NCBI GenBank assembly: GCA_958510875.1
Contig: OY294067.1
Location: 235,146,361-235,210,360, forward strand
Direction: 5' to 3'
Source of the DNA: Endomychus coccineus
Taxonomy: Eukaryota > Arthropoda > Insecta > Coleoptera > Endomychidae
DNA: 64,000 nucleotides
Each line of letters begins with the position of its first letter. Position 1 is the first letter of the stretch. The translations under genes were made by a program, and so were the position numbers. Below are positions 45,920-59,400 of the stretch, piece after piece. The notes below the pieces were generated by a model. The model searched no databases and was not told the origin of the DNA. It saw nothing but the letters and a program-made list of their open reading frames with translations.

Positions 45920-48900
45920 GACCATATCTTTATGCCATTATACTGTGGTACAGGAAATTTTTCTCTTGGGTGGAAAAGAAATTGGTTCTGATTCTAACTA
46001 TTGGACCCCGTTGATTCCATATATAATGACGATAATGATGAATGAACGTATTTGAGTTGTAAATTGCATATTTTCAACAGTAAAAAAATATATCTACCCA
46101 TCCTACTTGGCTGCACTATCTTTGGGGTTCGTTAAATATACTTAAACCCATTTATTCAAATTTTATTGCAAATATAGGCATCACACTGAGTAGTCTCTCA
46201 ACCGTAGTATAATATAGTCCGCTACCAGATATTATATGATTATTGAACTTCGAAGGGGGTATCGAAAATGATACTCCCCTCGTTGTCGAAGGTTCTAGAT
46301 AGCGAGATATTAAAGCTGACTGCCACCACCCTACTTAATTATAGATCCAAAGGGGTCAGTGGAAAAGTATATTTTCGATTCAACACTTGTAGGAAGTATT
46401 GTACTCAAAAAACCAAACGCTAACTGTAAGTTTGTCCGCTCTTCTGGTAGGTGTTCATTTCATTTGTTATTTGTGCTTCCAAGTTTTGAATTTTTGCGTC
46501 CTGCGCTACTACTGATGAATTTGAAATTTTTCTTGTTAGTGTTTCGTTCAACCTCTAAAAGTGGCATGTTTTCATTTGAATCCGACACTGCCTCTGAATA
46601 GTGGCAATTGGTCATCTGAACTTTCTGAGGAATCTGATACGGTTTGACTTATGTTACTGTTACCAATGTCTAGCAGTTTTAATAAATATGCAAGTTCTTG
46701 TTGGATAGCGCTTATTTTTGAAGTTTGAAATACCTGTTGTTTCTCTTTGTTAGGTTCATGCAGGTAATGTAAAATCCTTGAATAAACCGTTAAACGTTGT
46801 TACAGACGGTTTTGAGTTGATTTTCTTGAATCTAAACTTAGTGGAGATCAAAATCAAAAACTGACACGCAATACTGGCTTTATAAAGATCCATATCCCGT
46901 CGACACAGTGCTTAGACCGTAAGTTTTAGAGTCTCCATGACTTTTCAATTCTTTATTCATGTTGTATTCATTGTCAGTTAAAAAAATATAAACCTAAATC
47001 TATTAAAGCTTTCTTATGCAGTTATTTATAATACTAAATCTCTCCAGGATTCTAAATAATCCCGTGATTGGAAAAATCATTCGAAAAAGGTCGGAATCCC
47101 GGTAATAAATTCCCTATTCGGGGTACAAGATGTTCCTCCCTATGCTTTAACAGGATCAATGTTATTTTATTTAATTTTTCCAAGTGATTCATTATTTGAT
47201 AAGAAAACTAATATATACATATATTTATTTTATTAAACAAAACATAGCATAAATCATATTTCAGGATTCAAACAAATATTGGGCACAACCATAGTATACA
47301 ATGATTAAGCATATAACAAATAAAGGTACATATTTTTGAGCAACACTTATTCAATAATAAATCTAATAGAAAGTAAATCGTTATTATAACAGTTTAATAT
47401 GGACTCAATATTCAAATTGTGGTAGGTAGTACCATTACAATAGATACAGAACAGAAAAATATATTTCTTTTTATTAGGTACTACATATTTTTATTAAAAA
47501 ATAATTGTATTTGTTTATCGATATATGAGATTTATAATCTATAGTGAAATGACTATTTTAAGGCACTATAGTTATGTTCAAAATGTTTACATTATCTATT
47601 CATTAATATAAAGTATAGTAATGATAAAATCAGTCTAGATTATGATTCTTAAAAATACTAAGGCCTAGATGGAAGCATTATATTTGAAGATATATATTTT
47701 GAGTTTTCTTTCGACACCTTTACAAATTTAGTAAGCTATGGCATTATCATCAGCAAAAAAATAAGTTATTCACTTCTATTGTTGATGATGACAGCGTAGC
47801 GCTCGAATTGTATAATTTGGCAAATAATTAATTGTAGCATAAGACGGGAACACCAAATAAGTGAAACGTCCACTGCCCTGTCGCAGTTTTACATTATGCT
47901 ATTCATACACAAATGTTCTTACCTGAGCCTTTCCCATCAAATTGTAAATGAGAATATACGATGTAAGTGCACACTATTATAATTTAGTGTTTATTTAAAA
48001 AATTGTTATTCAAAACGCGATGTTCAATTATTTTTCTGATTTCACCATTGCAATCAGCAGAAAAAATCCTACTAGTTTCCCAATTGGAAGACATCGTAGC
48101 TCCAAAAATAAAGCAGTTACCAACAATGGTGAGTACTTAGTCTGGATCACTCTGTAGTCTGTATAAGGTTTAATTGGTCAATTGAGCAAGGTAGTTGTAT
48201 TATTTACATTACTCTTCCACAGCGATGTAATATATTTGTTTCACTGGAAAATACAATACTGTATACATAGAATTAGGAACTCTTAATATTCAGAAGCATA
48301 GAACAATTACCAACGGTACTGTTATCTAAACGAAATGCGTAATAATATATTCAGTATTTGAAAAACAATAAATGTTTGCATTTGATGTTTGTGAATAAAA
48401 ATCTGATCAATATTGTAACAGTGCACTCAAAATTTCGAAACGGAAAGGTACAGATAGGAGCAATAATGCAGATTGTACTAACTAAAATGGAAATTGCAAC
48501 AATTTTGAATTCAACATGATAAATTAGATATTTTGGATCATTCATATAGTAGAGTAAGATAATATCCCTGATCCTATTTTATCAATTGAACATTATGAAA
48601 AGTTCACTTAGTAAGTGGTGCAAGACAAAATTTTACAGAAAAATTGACAGAAAGTTATCTACAATATTGTTAGTGTAAGAAATCGTTTAATAATAGGAAT
48701 ATGTTTTCTGGGAGGAAAACTTATCAAAATCAATGAAAACGATAAAATCTAAAAAAGGTTCTTAAGATGATGGATAATTTGAAAAGGCACTTTGATATGT
48801 ATGTATCATATTCCATTGGGAGTCATTGTTACGCTGTAACATGCAATTATTAATATCTAAAAAACATATGAACAAATATCTAATTATAAATGAAAATTAG

Positions 48901-49540
48901 TCAAATGTTTATTTAGACCAAAACAAGATGATAACTCTATTTTGATATTAGAGCAAGTAGATTCTAGAACTCAATTCAAAAATTAATTGATTCAATTGAT
49001 GTCAATATAAAAGCCACAATACATTAGTGCATGCAGTATAATTTTTTTTTATATCATGATATGTTTGAATTAATGAATATTATTTCTTTAATTTGTAATC
49101 AATTCGAAAGTACTTTGTAGATTTCTGGCGTAAAGTAAGCAGTGTGACGAAAACCCAACACTATATAGTACAAATTAAGAAGTACTATAATAGTACAATA
49201 TGTTTTTCAGAGAGAAGACAATGATTTTTGTGATACAATAATAAGTTAATTCATCTTATGTGATATATCATAGAATCACATTGAATCTACCTCATTTCAA
49301 GAGGCATTTCCTCATTCACATACGTCGAAAATACGAAACCTATTTCTATCCATAACATGTTACGAGGTTAATTTCCATTCACCAACAGTACAAATGAGAA
49401 ATAAAATATAAATGTTACATGTTATAGGCAAACACACAGATGAAAATTGCTTTTCCTGACTGAGTATGAGCAACACCGTCGAAAAACAACAAAATATTCA
49501 AATTAAATTCATTTCTCCACAATTTTTGAAGTGAAAACTT
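45920..49540. other. Intergenic AT-rich sequence, no gene recognised
   Basis: Downstream of the kinesin polyA signal. 46200-46620 holds a patch with an 80-codon + frame and - strand Ser-rich pieces that I could not assign. The rest is very AT-rich without element ends that I can pair. Confidence 0.4.
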
Positions 49541-49872
49541 CTTTAGGCGCGTTGAGCTATTTCAGATGGGGGTAAAACCATGAGTCCGTCACGTACAGTC
49601 ACGCTGTAGCTATATATTAGGTATTATGTATACTGCTGCGTGCGCAACTACTCGGGTCAGGCGTCAGGCAGTCTCTCTATTCGCTTACAGACGTGTGCAT
49701 ATCTGAACTCGACGTTATTCATTTACTCAATCCTCGGTTCTCGTGCAGACGAAAGTTATATTTTTATTGAATTTATTAATTGTACATTGTGTACTTAGTA
49801 TAGTATCTACGTGCAAGGTTTTAAATATTGTGAATATAATTCTTGCCGTAAGAATATAACATTAGTGATGTG

Positions 49873-50427
49873 TATCATACTCAATTCAGTAGAGGTATTG
49901 GAGTTAATGTTTCTGATATAGGTGAAATATGCGTTGCTCGTTGCCTATCATAAAATGGACAATACATTTTAATGGTTGCCGTTTATATTTCTCCTAGAAA
50001 ATCAATGAAGCAGATACAACAATTTTTATTCGAAAATTTGATGATTTATACAAAAGAAGGTTCTGCAATTCTTGAAAAAAGATTTGGCGAAAAATTTCAC
50101 AATGTACCGATGATATTGAGTGGGGACTTCAATATTAATTTTGCAGATGATAAAAATCTACCGTAAATACATTTTTTGAATCAATAATTAGATTTAACTA
50201 TGTCCAACGATCGGAAAGTCAGCACTACAAAATATAAAATGACGATCGATGCGGTTTTTACAAGACATTTATATAGATTCCAATCAAACATTTTTGTTTC
50301 TTATTTTAGTTACCATAAGCCTATTGTATCATTTTTCGAATATAAAAATATGATGGATAGTACAAATAATTTAAGTATCGTCGAAGTTACCGATAATGAC
50401 GACGCAAATGAAGAAAATGCTGTTTAA
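49873..50427 (+). pseudogene. Endonuclease/exonuclease/phosphatase-like relic, possibly from a Helentron
   Basis: One frame, interrupted by three stops, reads YHTQFSRGIGVNVSDIGEIC, MVAVYISPRKSMKQIQQFLF, VPMILSGDFNINFADDKNLP, then LDLTMSNDRKVSTTKYKMTI, DAVFTRHLYRF and YFSYHKPIVSF. The SGDFN and the SYHKPI (in place of SDH) motifs are those of EEP-fold nucleases. Such domains occur at the C terminus of Helentron-type and PIF1-linked proteins in arthropods; that origin is inferred. Helicase and Rep parts are absent. Confidence 0.6.
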
Positions 50428-50429
50428 CA

Positions 50430-52440
50430 TTACTTTCATTACATCGATGTAAATATCAATAAATAATATGTTTTGAAAATAAAATAAAGTGTATTTATTA
50501 TAATGACTATCGGGTTACATTAATACTCTTTACAGGGATTGTACCGCCCATTATACGTTTTTTATTATCAAATATAAAAATGTATATAATTGTTGATTGA
50601 AATGCTGACAGTTGCGAAAACTAAAGAAAAACTAATTATATTGATTTTCATTTAAAAATAATAAAATTGTAATTTGGGATGCTACAATAATTCAAAGATA
50701 ACATAAAATAAATTGGTTACTTCATAATGTCAGTTTTCACTGCCCGTATTTTTTTTTCGTTATATTCATATTACAAAATAAAAAGTAGAAAACACAGAAA
50801 CGGCTCTTTTCATTATTGAAGACCAAGACTAGTGAGGCAGGTTTCCGGACGGAGTCTTTGCCGTTAGGTTTGACCTATGATGTAATGTTGACAGTATTCA
50901 AAGTTCTGGCTGTGATCTGAACTACTACATCAATTATGACCGGCCGAAAGTTTACTTGAACTAAATGTAATTCTAATGTACAAAAGATACCTATATACCT
51001 AAGCTTATCTTTAATCTTTACCCACCTTTAATTTAGGCGTTTGAGTCGAATCAACTTTATGAATTCATTTAAATTTTCATTGAACTGAAAAACTAAAGTA
51101 TGAATAAAGTTCCATTGTTGTAGTCCTAGTTCTAACTTTGAATTTTTCTGCCAATAGGTGTGCCGAAAATGCATCGTCAAATTCAAAATGCATCCCTAAA
51201 TTAATGACCAATCCCGGTTGAAAATTTACACATCCTTGAAAATGTCATTCGAGTGCAAAATAATATATACACCTAGCTCTTTTTAGCATTTCATCCAAGA
51301 TCTCTTTCATTTGTAATTCGAACAAAGTCAGCCTCGAACCGCATCTATTACTTTCAAAAGGACTGTTTCATATTTCACTATATATTGATTCCGTTCATAA
51401 TCTCACGTTAATTAGTGCATACTGGGTTTGGTGAAATTGTATTGATACTCTCTTTAAAACGGTAAAATACCTTGTGTAACAATATCTGAGTAAGACAAGT
51501 CTGGGGCATAAAATATTGGGTGGAATTAGAACTCTACATCCAATAAAGTATAATCGCACGAGCCTGTGCTCCCAGTACTTCTGATTAATGTATTGACATG
51601 GGATAATTACATTCTTCCCAGTAATCTTTCATTATCAAATCAGTAGCACGTGTTTTGGGATCGATCAAATTCAAATTTAATTCAACTACTAGTAAACTCA
51701 AATATCTTGCAAAATAATCATATTTTCTAAATCTTCCTCAAACTGTAATTGTAAATTCTCAATACTTGTCATACTTGAATTTAACCATAATCCTACCTAT
51801 AATCTTGTTTTGCTTCATCACGTATAATAATTTTCATTTCTTTACTTTGCTTTTACTCTGGTATTTAAAACCATCATCATTTACTGACTATTGGCAACCA
51901 ATAATTAGTATAACCTCTTGCGAACATCCTACTCGTATAGTTTTCCATTTTTCGGTAGGGGAATATTGGATCCAATAGGCCACTAGAGACACCCCAGAGA
52001 CATCCACCAGTCTAGGATCCTAGGAAGTTTCCCAGGAGACTACTATTACTACCAAAATGTTGTTTAATAATTTTATCATGATGAACTAGATGCTTTAAAA
52101 TTTTAGAGTAATCTTAAATTGCTTTTTCTCGATTTTTTGATATATTGTTTAATTATAAATTCAGTGCCCCGTAAGGGCACGCGATTATTGTTTTCTATAT
52201 GGTTTGCTTTATTGACTTTATGTTTATAGCTAAGCCAATGTTGCTTATTGCCTTTCAATTAACAGATTAAAATCCTAGATTTGTTAGTTAAAGGGGAATA
52301 GGGTACGTTTCAACATTGGTTGAATAAAGGCCGAACACATCCTAATTTGAGCTAGTCGGGGAAATATTTGTGGATGTTTATAAACTTACAATTCAGTTAT
52401 TAATTCATTCAGTAGCTTCAGAAATTATAGTTACATTATC
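50430..52440. other. Intergenic sequence, no gene recognised
   Basis: AT-rich sequence with short chance frames only. No paired element ends seen. Confidence 0.4.
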
Positions 52441-52635
52441 GCCCCCACGTTGGGCACCAGTGTAACCTTCTGCTTCGAACGAGGGACAGCGTGTTATGAT
52501 TAAAGTGCAGGTAACCTTGTATTACAATTATTTAGACATTGCTATTCCCAATTATCTTCTGTATTAACTTAAGCTAGTATCGATTAAACTTAATACCTGC
52601 ACTTTAATTATAACAACTGTTCGCTTTATCTGGTT
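52441..52635 (-). mobile_element. LTR end with primer-binding-site-like sequence (retrotransposon remnant)
   Basis: Read on the - strand, the sequence ends GGTTACA and is followed at once by CTGGTGCCCAACGTGGGGGC. That is the layout of an LTR end joined to a tRNA primer-binding site, and TGGYGCCCAACGTGGGG is used by many Ty3/gypsy elements. Inside the LTR part, GTTATGATTAAAGTGCAGGT (52493-52512) is inverted at 52595-52614 with one mismatch, giving a long stem-loop. The body of the element is not recognisable below 52441. Confidence 0.5.
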
Positions 52636-52637
52636 AA

Positions 52638-53033
52638 TTGCAAAAAGAAGCCAGCCACTATTGGCGTGTAAGCGGAATATGTCTAACATATTTAGGTAAA
52701 CATTCACTTAAAATATCTCAATTCCTTAAAAAACAGAATAAAAACGTCGCCTTCAAAACAACAAATAACCTATGCTCGTATATTAATAACTCGAAATCTA
52801 AAAAAGATAAATTGAAGAAATCTGGAGTTTACAGACTGAGATGTGATGATTGTAGTGCTTTGTACATAGGACAAACTGGACGCAGTTTCAGCATAAGGTT
52901 CAACGAACATCTGAGAAGTTACAGGCTCAAAAAAGAGGACTCTAATTACGCGAATCACCTGTTAGAACATAACAGACTCCCACCATTATCCACCCCCATC
53001 CCTCAATTTGTACCACATTCATCTGATTCCTAA
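52638..53033 (+). pseudogene. Penelope-like element C-terminal GIY-YIG domain
   Basis: A 131-codon open frame. HSLKISQFLKKQNKNVAFKT is a linker typical of the region after the reverse transcriptase. SGVYRLRCDDCSALYIGQTG then RSFSIRFNEHLRSYRLKKED and SNYANHLLEHNR form a GIY-YIG nuclease (GVY and YIG strands, Arg of RSFSIRF, later Glu and His). No start or polymerase part remains. It is the same family as the relic at 43084-43300 and different from that at 9500-10310. Confidence 0.75.
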
Positions 53034-53039
53034 TATTTA

Positions 53040-53830
53040 AGGACATACTTTTAGATTTAGCTTTAGTTGATAATTCTTTGCTTTGAAAATGCCAGTGTGG
53101 TGAAACAATTTGTCAGCATTTTTAAATTAAATGTTAAAAGTTTCGTGTAAAATTTGAGTTTTATTCTCAAACTTCCGAAGTATTATCTTTATTGTTCGTT
53201 ACTGAATTTAAATTATTAATATATATTTTTATCTTTCTACTTTTATTCCATCTATCCTTCCAAATTGTTAAGTCTACCAGTGCCTGACATTATATCAAGG
53301 GAGTCCTTAATTTAGACAGCTGGGTGGCGCTCAAGCTAAAAAGGTTGCATTTAAGTGAAATCGACTGAGCTACAAGAGGACATATGCAATAAGCTTATGA
53401 CATGACTATGGTTGATGTTTAAAGAATAATTAATCCGTAATATTCTTACTCTGTCTAATAATTCACTTTACAGACGCAGCTATTCAAAGTAACGTTCAAT
53501 TCACACAATTGGATTGATGTTACACCATTAGCCATTAGCATCCGTGATTGATCTACGATCGCGGCAATGAAATTCCTCAAAACTATATCAAGTGCATGAG
53601 GCATTTAACTCTCGCATACTTCATCAAGAGTAAAGTGACTGAAGGAGGTTTGACCCTCGAATAGCCCGCTACCCTACAAAGGGGCGAATGAATAATATTG
53701 GCTTTCCCTTTTTTAGTCTTGAATACGTTGCATATGGTGTACAGTCTTTTTCAATGTACTTAATCAATTCGTTAGAAAACCCATTTCCTCCCGGTTCCAT
53801 GTGTTTCTCTCAATTTCATTTACTTTCTAA
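53040..53830. other. No gene recognised
   Basis: AT-rich intergenic sequence between the Penelope relic and solo LTR B. Confidence 0.4.
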
Positions 53831-53834
53831 CTAT

Positions 53835-55717
53835 TGTAACGAAGCTTAAAATTTGATATATCATTTATTTTAGATCAGGCAGTAAATACCAATATTACAC
53901 GTAAACTCCGGTTAAACAGTTCATTATTTCAACAGAAATGCGTGAACTCCGAATGTGCATTCCGTGATAGTCACTTTTCTAAATCTCCGTAATTTTGAAT
54001 AAGTGCAATTATCACAATAAATGAATCGCACATATTGCATTCATGCCCGCTTAAAAAAATTGCATTCACTCCGATAAATTTATGTTACAAAAACGGGGAA
54101 CTGGTAAATTAACGCATCAAAGTTTGAACATCCTTATGTGAAAAAACTGCGTAAAACCAAAAAACTCCAATAACATTTGTTTCCTGCGCCGTGGAGAAAC
54201 TACCGGAGGATCATGAGCGCGAATTTTAGATCTAAAAAGTAGCGTCACTTTCAAGCATTGTTTGGGACATAAATAAAAAGGGCCACGGCACAAAATAAGG
54301 AATTGGTGGTACGGACTTGACCAGACAAAAGGTGATTATTATTAATCAGAATCAGAGTCAGAATTGCTCAGAAGTTAGTAGATTGAGATTAAGAAAAAGA
54401 GTTAATAATAGTGTTCCGTGTTAGTGAATTTTACATAAGGTGAATGATAGCTTAATATTTTATTTTCTGGCATTACGATATATTGATTTCCGTGACTTGT
54501 AATTGGTAACGTTAGCATAATATCTGAGATCCTGTTGCTTTAAGTAAATTAGATTGTTATATGTGAGTTTATCCCGTCATAAGTCTGACTGCGCACGGTT
54601 TGAATCCGCACGTGAATTGAAATATTCAAGTAATTGTACGGTGTGTACAGAGTGTGTATGTTTGAACGACAGGGGCGTCTTTGATATATTTGTGCACGCG
54701 GAAGTATAAGCACATCCTAGACGACCAAACCGCCAACTGCTTGTGCACGCTGTGCCAATCTCGGAAGTATAAGCTGGAGTGGTTGTGTGTTTGATAATCG
54801 TAATAACCCTTTATCTGAATGTGAAGCCTCGGCCGTGGGTGTAGAGGTTATTGCAGATACGATAGTTGGGGTTTGTGCACGCTGTGTCAATCCCGGAAGT
54901 ATAAGCCCTAATTGCAAGGTGTATGAAATCTGACAGTCATACAATTACCGGGCACTCCGTTGCTAATATAAGGGTGGGTGACGTGACAGAATAAACGCAA
55001 TAAAAATAATTATCCGAATAAACCGTAAAAATCTGATATCGTACAATCGTAAAACTAGTACAGGCCAATATTTTCCGATCCGACCGAATTTTAACCGTTT
55101 GATATATCGTAATGTGTTAACAACATTTCAAGTGATACTGCTATCTGAATAATTACCGTACACCGCTTATTACTCTAGGACCTGCTTGATTTGCTTTTCC
55201 GTAAATTGGTAAATGTAAATCATTTATCAACCGATTCCGTACCGTTGAATAGAAATTGAAGACCGAACATATCGTAAAAATAGATATGTTGTAACAGTTT
55301 TCTTATACCGATTGAGCTTCTTTACATTTTCCACCTGGGTGGATTTTTGTGTCAAATACCGTTCAATTGCTTCCACTAATTATTCTGTTAGTGTACTTTT
55401 TATTATATATTTAATATTTGGAATTCCTCCGTTTTATTAGGTTATTTCTGTTCCATCTTTTGACGAGCCGAGTTTTAACCAAGTATCGATTGTAATTAAA
55501 GCCTACAATGTTGATACTGTTTTTCTGCCCAATGGGCCCTGGTTTTACTTCACTGTCCTAGGGACAAGGCTATCCATAGATAGCATAGTGACAAGCCTTG
55601 TGGTGAGGACCCTAGCAGAAGTCCTCAAGGAGTAAACCTTCAGAAAAATCTGGCCCCCGAGGAATTGAAGTTTACCGCAGTAAGCAGTTTACCGAAAAAA
55701 TGACAAGGAACGTCATA
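53835..55717 (+). mobile_element. Solo LTR (Ty3/gypsy-like), copy B, with internal insertion
   Basis: On the + strand from TGTAACGAAGCTTAAAATTT to GAACGTCATA, flanked by a 4-bp duplication CTAT (53831-53834 and 55718-55721). It matches copies A and C in inverse orientation. Relative to those it carries about 0.57 kb of extra sequence near 54490-55065 and lacks the stretch holding the second TATA-like box. The extra sequence holds three copies of a TGTGCACGC ... CGGAAGTATAAGC unit (54691, 54743, 54874). Confidence 0.75.
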
Positions 55718-55721
55718 CTAT

Positions 55722-56211
55722 AAATAACAATTTTCCCGTCAATTTTGAAAATATACTATTCATTGTTCGTCTTTTTTGTTGCTGACTATTTCTCATCTCA
55801 GTGAATTTTTCAAATTATAGATTCTGGAAACTAGAGAACGATATTGTTCTAAGAATCGTTTTAGCAAAAATGCTAATTCTATTCACTATGACTTGAAAAA
55901 CTAAAGGATGAATATTTAATCACATCGCACACCACGAGCAAGAGAAAATCGTTCATAATAGAAGTAACTTATAATCTGCTCAAATCTCAATAAATGAGTT
56001 GTCAACCAATCTACTTGCTCCAAGGAGTATTTAATTTATGGCTAACCGGTGTAAAAAGCACACAGGACGTGAGATATTCGTTCATAAGAAGTAATCTAAT
56101 CAATCAGCCTTTTGGTCAGTACTGTTGAGAGCGCATCATTTGAATAACATTTTCCATAAATTACATATATGATCACAACCATCAAGCAATAGGCAAAGGC
56201 ACAGGAAATTT
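55722..56211. other. 3' flank of the LRR gene
   Basis: Likely 3' UTR and intergenic sequence of the - strand LRR gene. No canonical AATAAA on the - strand was seen close to the stop; ATTAAA near 56030 is a weak candidate. Confidence 0.35.
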
Positions 56212-56490
56212 TTACTCGCATAACCAATCACATGGCATTTTTGGCATTTTACTTGCAGGCCATGGTAAATAACCAGCAGTTTTGAACACCCAGTAATCAT
56301 ATAAGACTTTAGCTATAAGACCTACTAATAAGAGTACTTGAAAAGTTATAATAACGTATATGTAGTCAGTCCATTCCTGTTGACTTTGGCAAAGGTTCGC
56401 TGGAAACAAGTCAAACACCTTACTATCCATATTGCCACAATAAATCTCATCATAATCGGGAATCTCTTTTTGTTTCGTCAATAGCCACAC
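56212..56490 (-). CDS. LRR protein last exon: LRRCT, transmembrane helix, tail
   Basis: 92 codons plus stop after the acceptor ATTTTAG. VWLLTKQKEIPDYDEIYCGN completes the LRRCT (Cys at YCGN and NLC). A hydrophobic run of about 20 residues follows, then YDYWVFKTAGYLPWPASKMP and the end MPCDWLCE. Confidence 0.87.
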   Translation of the reverse strand: MWLLTKQKEIPDYDEIYCGNMDSKVFDLFPANLCQSQQEWTDYIYVIITFQVLLLVGLIAKVLYDYWVFKTAGYLPWPASKMPKMPCDWLCE

Positions 56491-59400
56491 CTAAAATCAT
56501 AAAATATAGTCTTTTAGTGTTGACGTAAATTCATAATTTGTATTCATTAGAAGATATACACAAGGTAATCATTGCTGTTTGGACCTTCTGGTTCCACACA
56601 AACATCGATGCCCTAATATTTTCAAGTTACATCTAGCATCTAACGCTAAAAGAAAAAGAACACAATGAAAACGTAGTTGAGAATATCGGCAGATGAATCT
56701 TACCATGAAGGGGAAACTATCGAAATCACCATTGTTGTTGTTCATGCTTCAACGTCCACGCTTTTCAAATATATGAATAGATAGATAGTCCAAAGATCCA
56801 AGAGCAGATCTTACAGATGACAAAAGCGAACTATGAAAATTCGGTTTAGTTATAAACTTACCTTCAAAAATGTCGCTGTATTACAGTCACATACTAATTT
56901 GTTCAGGCCAAGATACACATGTCTTGTATTAGTAGTCCTATCGAACATATTTGACAACATGTATGTAGGTAACTAGAATAATGAATATATTTTAGAATGT
57001 ATGTACAGGGTGTTTCAGTTTTTTCGTTCATAACTTCGGTAAACGATAGAACTTCTAAAACTAATAGGGGTCTTCCATATAAAATGTTTTCGAGATACAG
57101 GGTGTTGAAGTTTTGAAAATTTATAACGTTTTCTTCATTATTCTAAACAAATGAAAATTCTCAGCTCAAACTTGGTACACTAGTTTTACTGGATGAGAAT
57201 TTTTTTTGGCCACAAAATGTTTTTGAGACAAATACAGTAGCGTAGTTATGGTTTTGTACCTATTTAAGCCCCTTAAACTTCTACGCCAATGGAAATTATT
57301 ATTGTATACAAATTTGAAAACTTTGATTCATTTTTCTAATCAGGTTTATCATATGAAATTTCTTTTGAAAGGCCATATAAAAAGTAAATAAATTTGAATA
57401 CCTTTTTATTGATAACGATAAAAAATAATCATTCATAATAAATGCTGAAAATGATATTCATTTACTTCAACGCAACGCCGACATAGATTTCTCAACGACC
57501 TTCTTGTTCAAATTAACATTTTATTATTGATTTCACCACAAGCATGCAACTGGACCACCTCTACCACTCCATCTTTCACCGTACTTCCTATTTAATTCTT
57601 GTAGTTGTCTGCCAAAAGGGACTGGACAGCCATCCAATTGTATCCATGCGTTTGTTCCCTCATAAGAAACTGAACAGCAACGAAAACTTTCTCCAGCAAA
57701 TATTGTGGACAGATGAAGCACATTTATTTATTTCACCACAAGCTCTTCGAATACGATTCAGTAGATCTTCTGTATTATGAAACGGCGTGGCCTAAACTTT
57801 ATCTTTCAAATAACCCTAAGCAAAAAAGTCCAGAGGATTGAGATCAGGTGATCGTGGAGGCCATGCAACTGAACCACCTCTACCAATCCATCTTTCACAG
57901 TACTTCTTATTCACCTATTCTCGTACTTGTCTGCCAAAATGGGCAGTCCAACCATCCAATTGTATCCATGTATTTGTTCCCTCATTGTGTGGTGTCTTCG
58001 TGATTAGTTTCCAAAAATTCTAAAAATGCAGCGGCCTTTAGTCTGTCTGGTAAAACGTATGGGTCAAAAATAATGTTTTTGTAAATGCCAAGCCAAACAT
58101 TGACATTGAATTCTTCTTGAAAATTCCTATATCTTGAACCATGATGGGTTTTCATTTGCCCATGAACGTAAATTGTGAAAATTAATAAATCCACGTTTGT
58201 GTAAAATGTGCTTCATCTGTTTGCTGGAGAAAGTTTTCGTTGTCGTTCAGTTTCTTATGGGGAAATGAAAACCCATCATGGTTCAAGATATAGAAATTTT
58301 CAAGAAGAATTCAATGTCAATGTCTGGCTTGGCATTTACAAAAACATTATTCTTGGCCCATACGTTTTACCTGACAGACTAACGGTCGCTGCATTTTTAG
58401 AATCTTTGGAAACTAATTACGAAAACGTCACACAATGCGGGAACAAAAGCATGGATACAATTGGATGGCTGTCCAGCCCATTTTGACAGAAAAGTACAAG
58501 AATGGTTAAATAGGAAGTACGGTGAAAGATGGATTGGTAGAGGTGGTCCAGTTGCATGCTTGTGGTGAAATCAATAATAAAATGTTAATTTGAACAAGAA
58601 GGTCGTTGAGAAATCTATGTCGGCGTCGCGTTGAAGTAAATGGATCATTTTGAGCATTTATTATGAATTATTTTAAATCGTTACCAAGAAATAGGTATTC
58701 AAATATTTTCTTACGTTTTGAATAGCCTTTCAAAAGATAACCCTGTATGACGTGTACCTTGTCGCTTTTCGGTAAACTGCTTATTGCGGTAAACTTCAAA
58801 TCCTCGGGCGCTAGATTTTTCTAAAGGTTTACTCCTTTTTGAGGACTTCTAGGGTCCTCACCACAAGGCATGTCACTATGCTGTCTATAGATAGCCTTGT
58901 CCCTAGGGTAGCTACATTCAAGTAAAACCAGCGCCCATTGGGCAGACAACAGTATCAAAATTGTGGGCTTTAATTACAATTGATACTTGGTTAAAACTCA
59001 GCTCATTTAAAGATGAAGCAGAAATAACTTAATAAAACGGGGAATTTCAAATATTAAAATATATAATAACAATAAATACACTTTCAGAATAATTAATAAA
59101 TGCAATTGAACGGTATATGATTCACAAAAATCCACCCAGGTGGAATATGTAAGGAAGCCCAAGCGGTATATGAAAACTGTTACAACATATCTATTTTTAC
59201 GATATGTTCGGTATTTAATTTCAATTCAACGGTACGGAATCGGTTGATAAATGATTTACAGTTATCAATTCACGGAAACACACAAATCAAGCAGGTTTTA
59301 GAGTAATAAGCGGTGTACTATAATCATTCAGATAGCATTATTACTTGAAATGTTCATAACACACTACGATATATCAAATGGTTAAAATTCGGACGGATCG

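Noticed and set aside
46359..46601. 80-codon + strand frame and Ser-rich - strand pieces
   Set aside because: No motif strong enough to assign on either strand; left as unclassified intergenic sequence.
56690..56760. Possible extra exon of the LRR gene (NNNNGDFDSFPFM before a GTAAGA donor)
   Set aside because: The flanking exons join in phase without it and complete the LRRCT cap (TFLK then VWLLTKQ). No acceptor gives the right phase.
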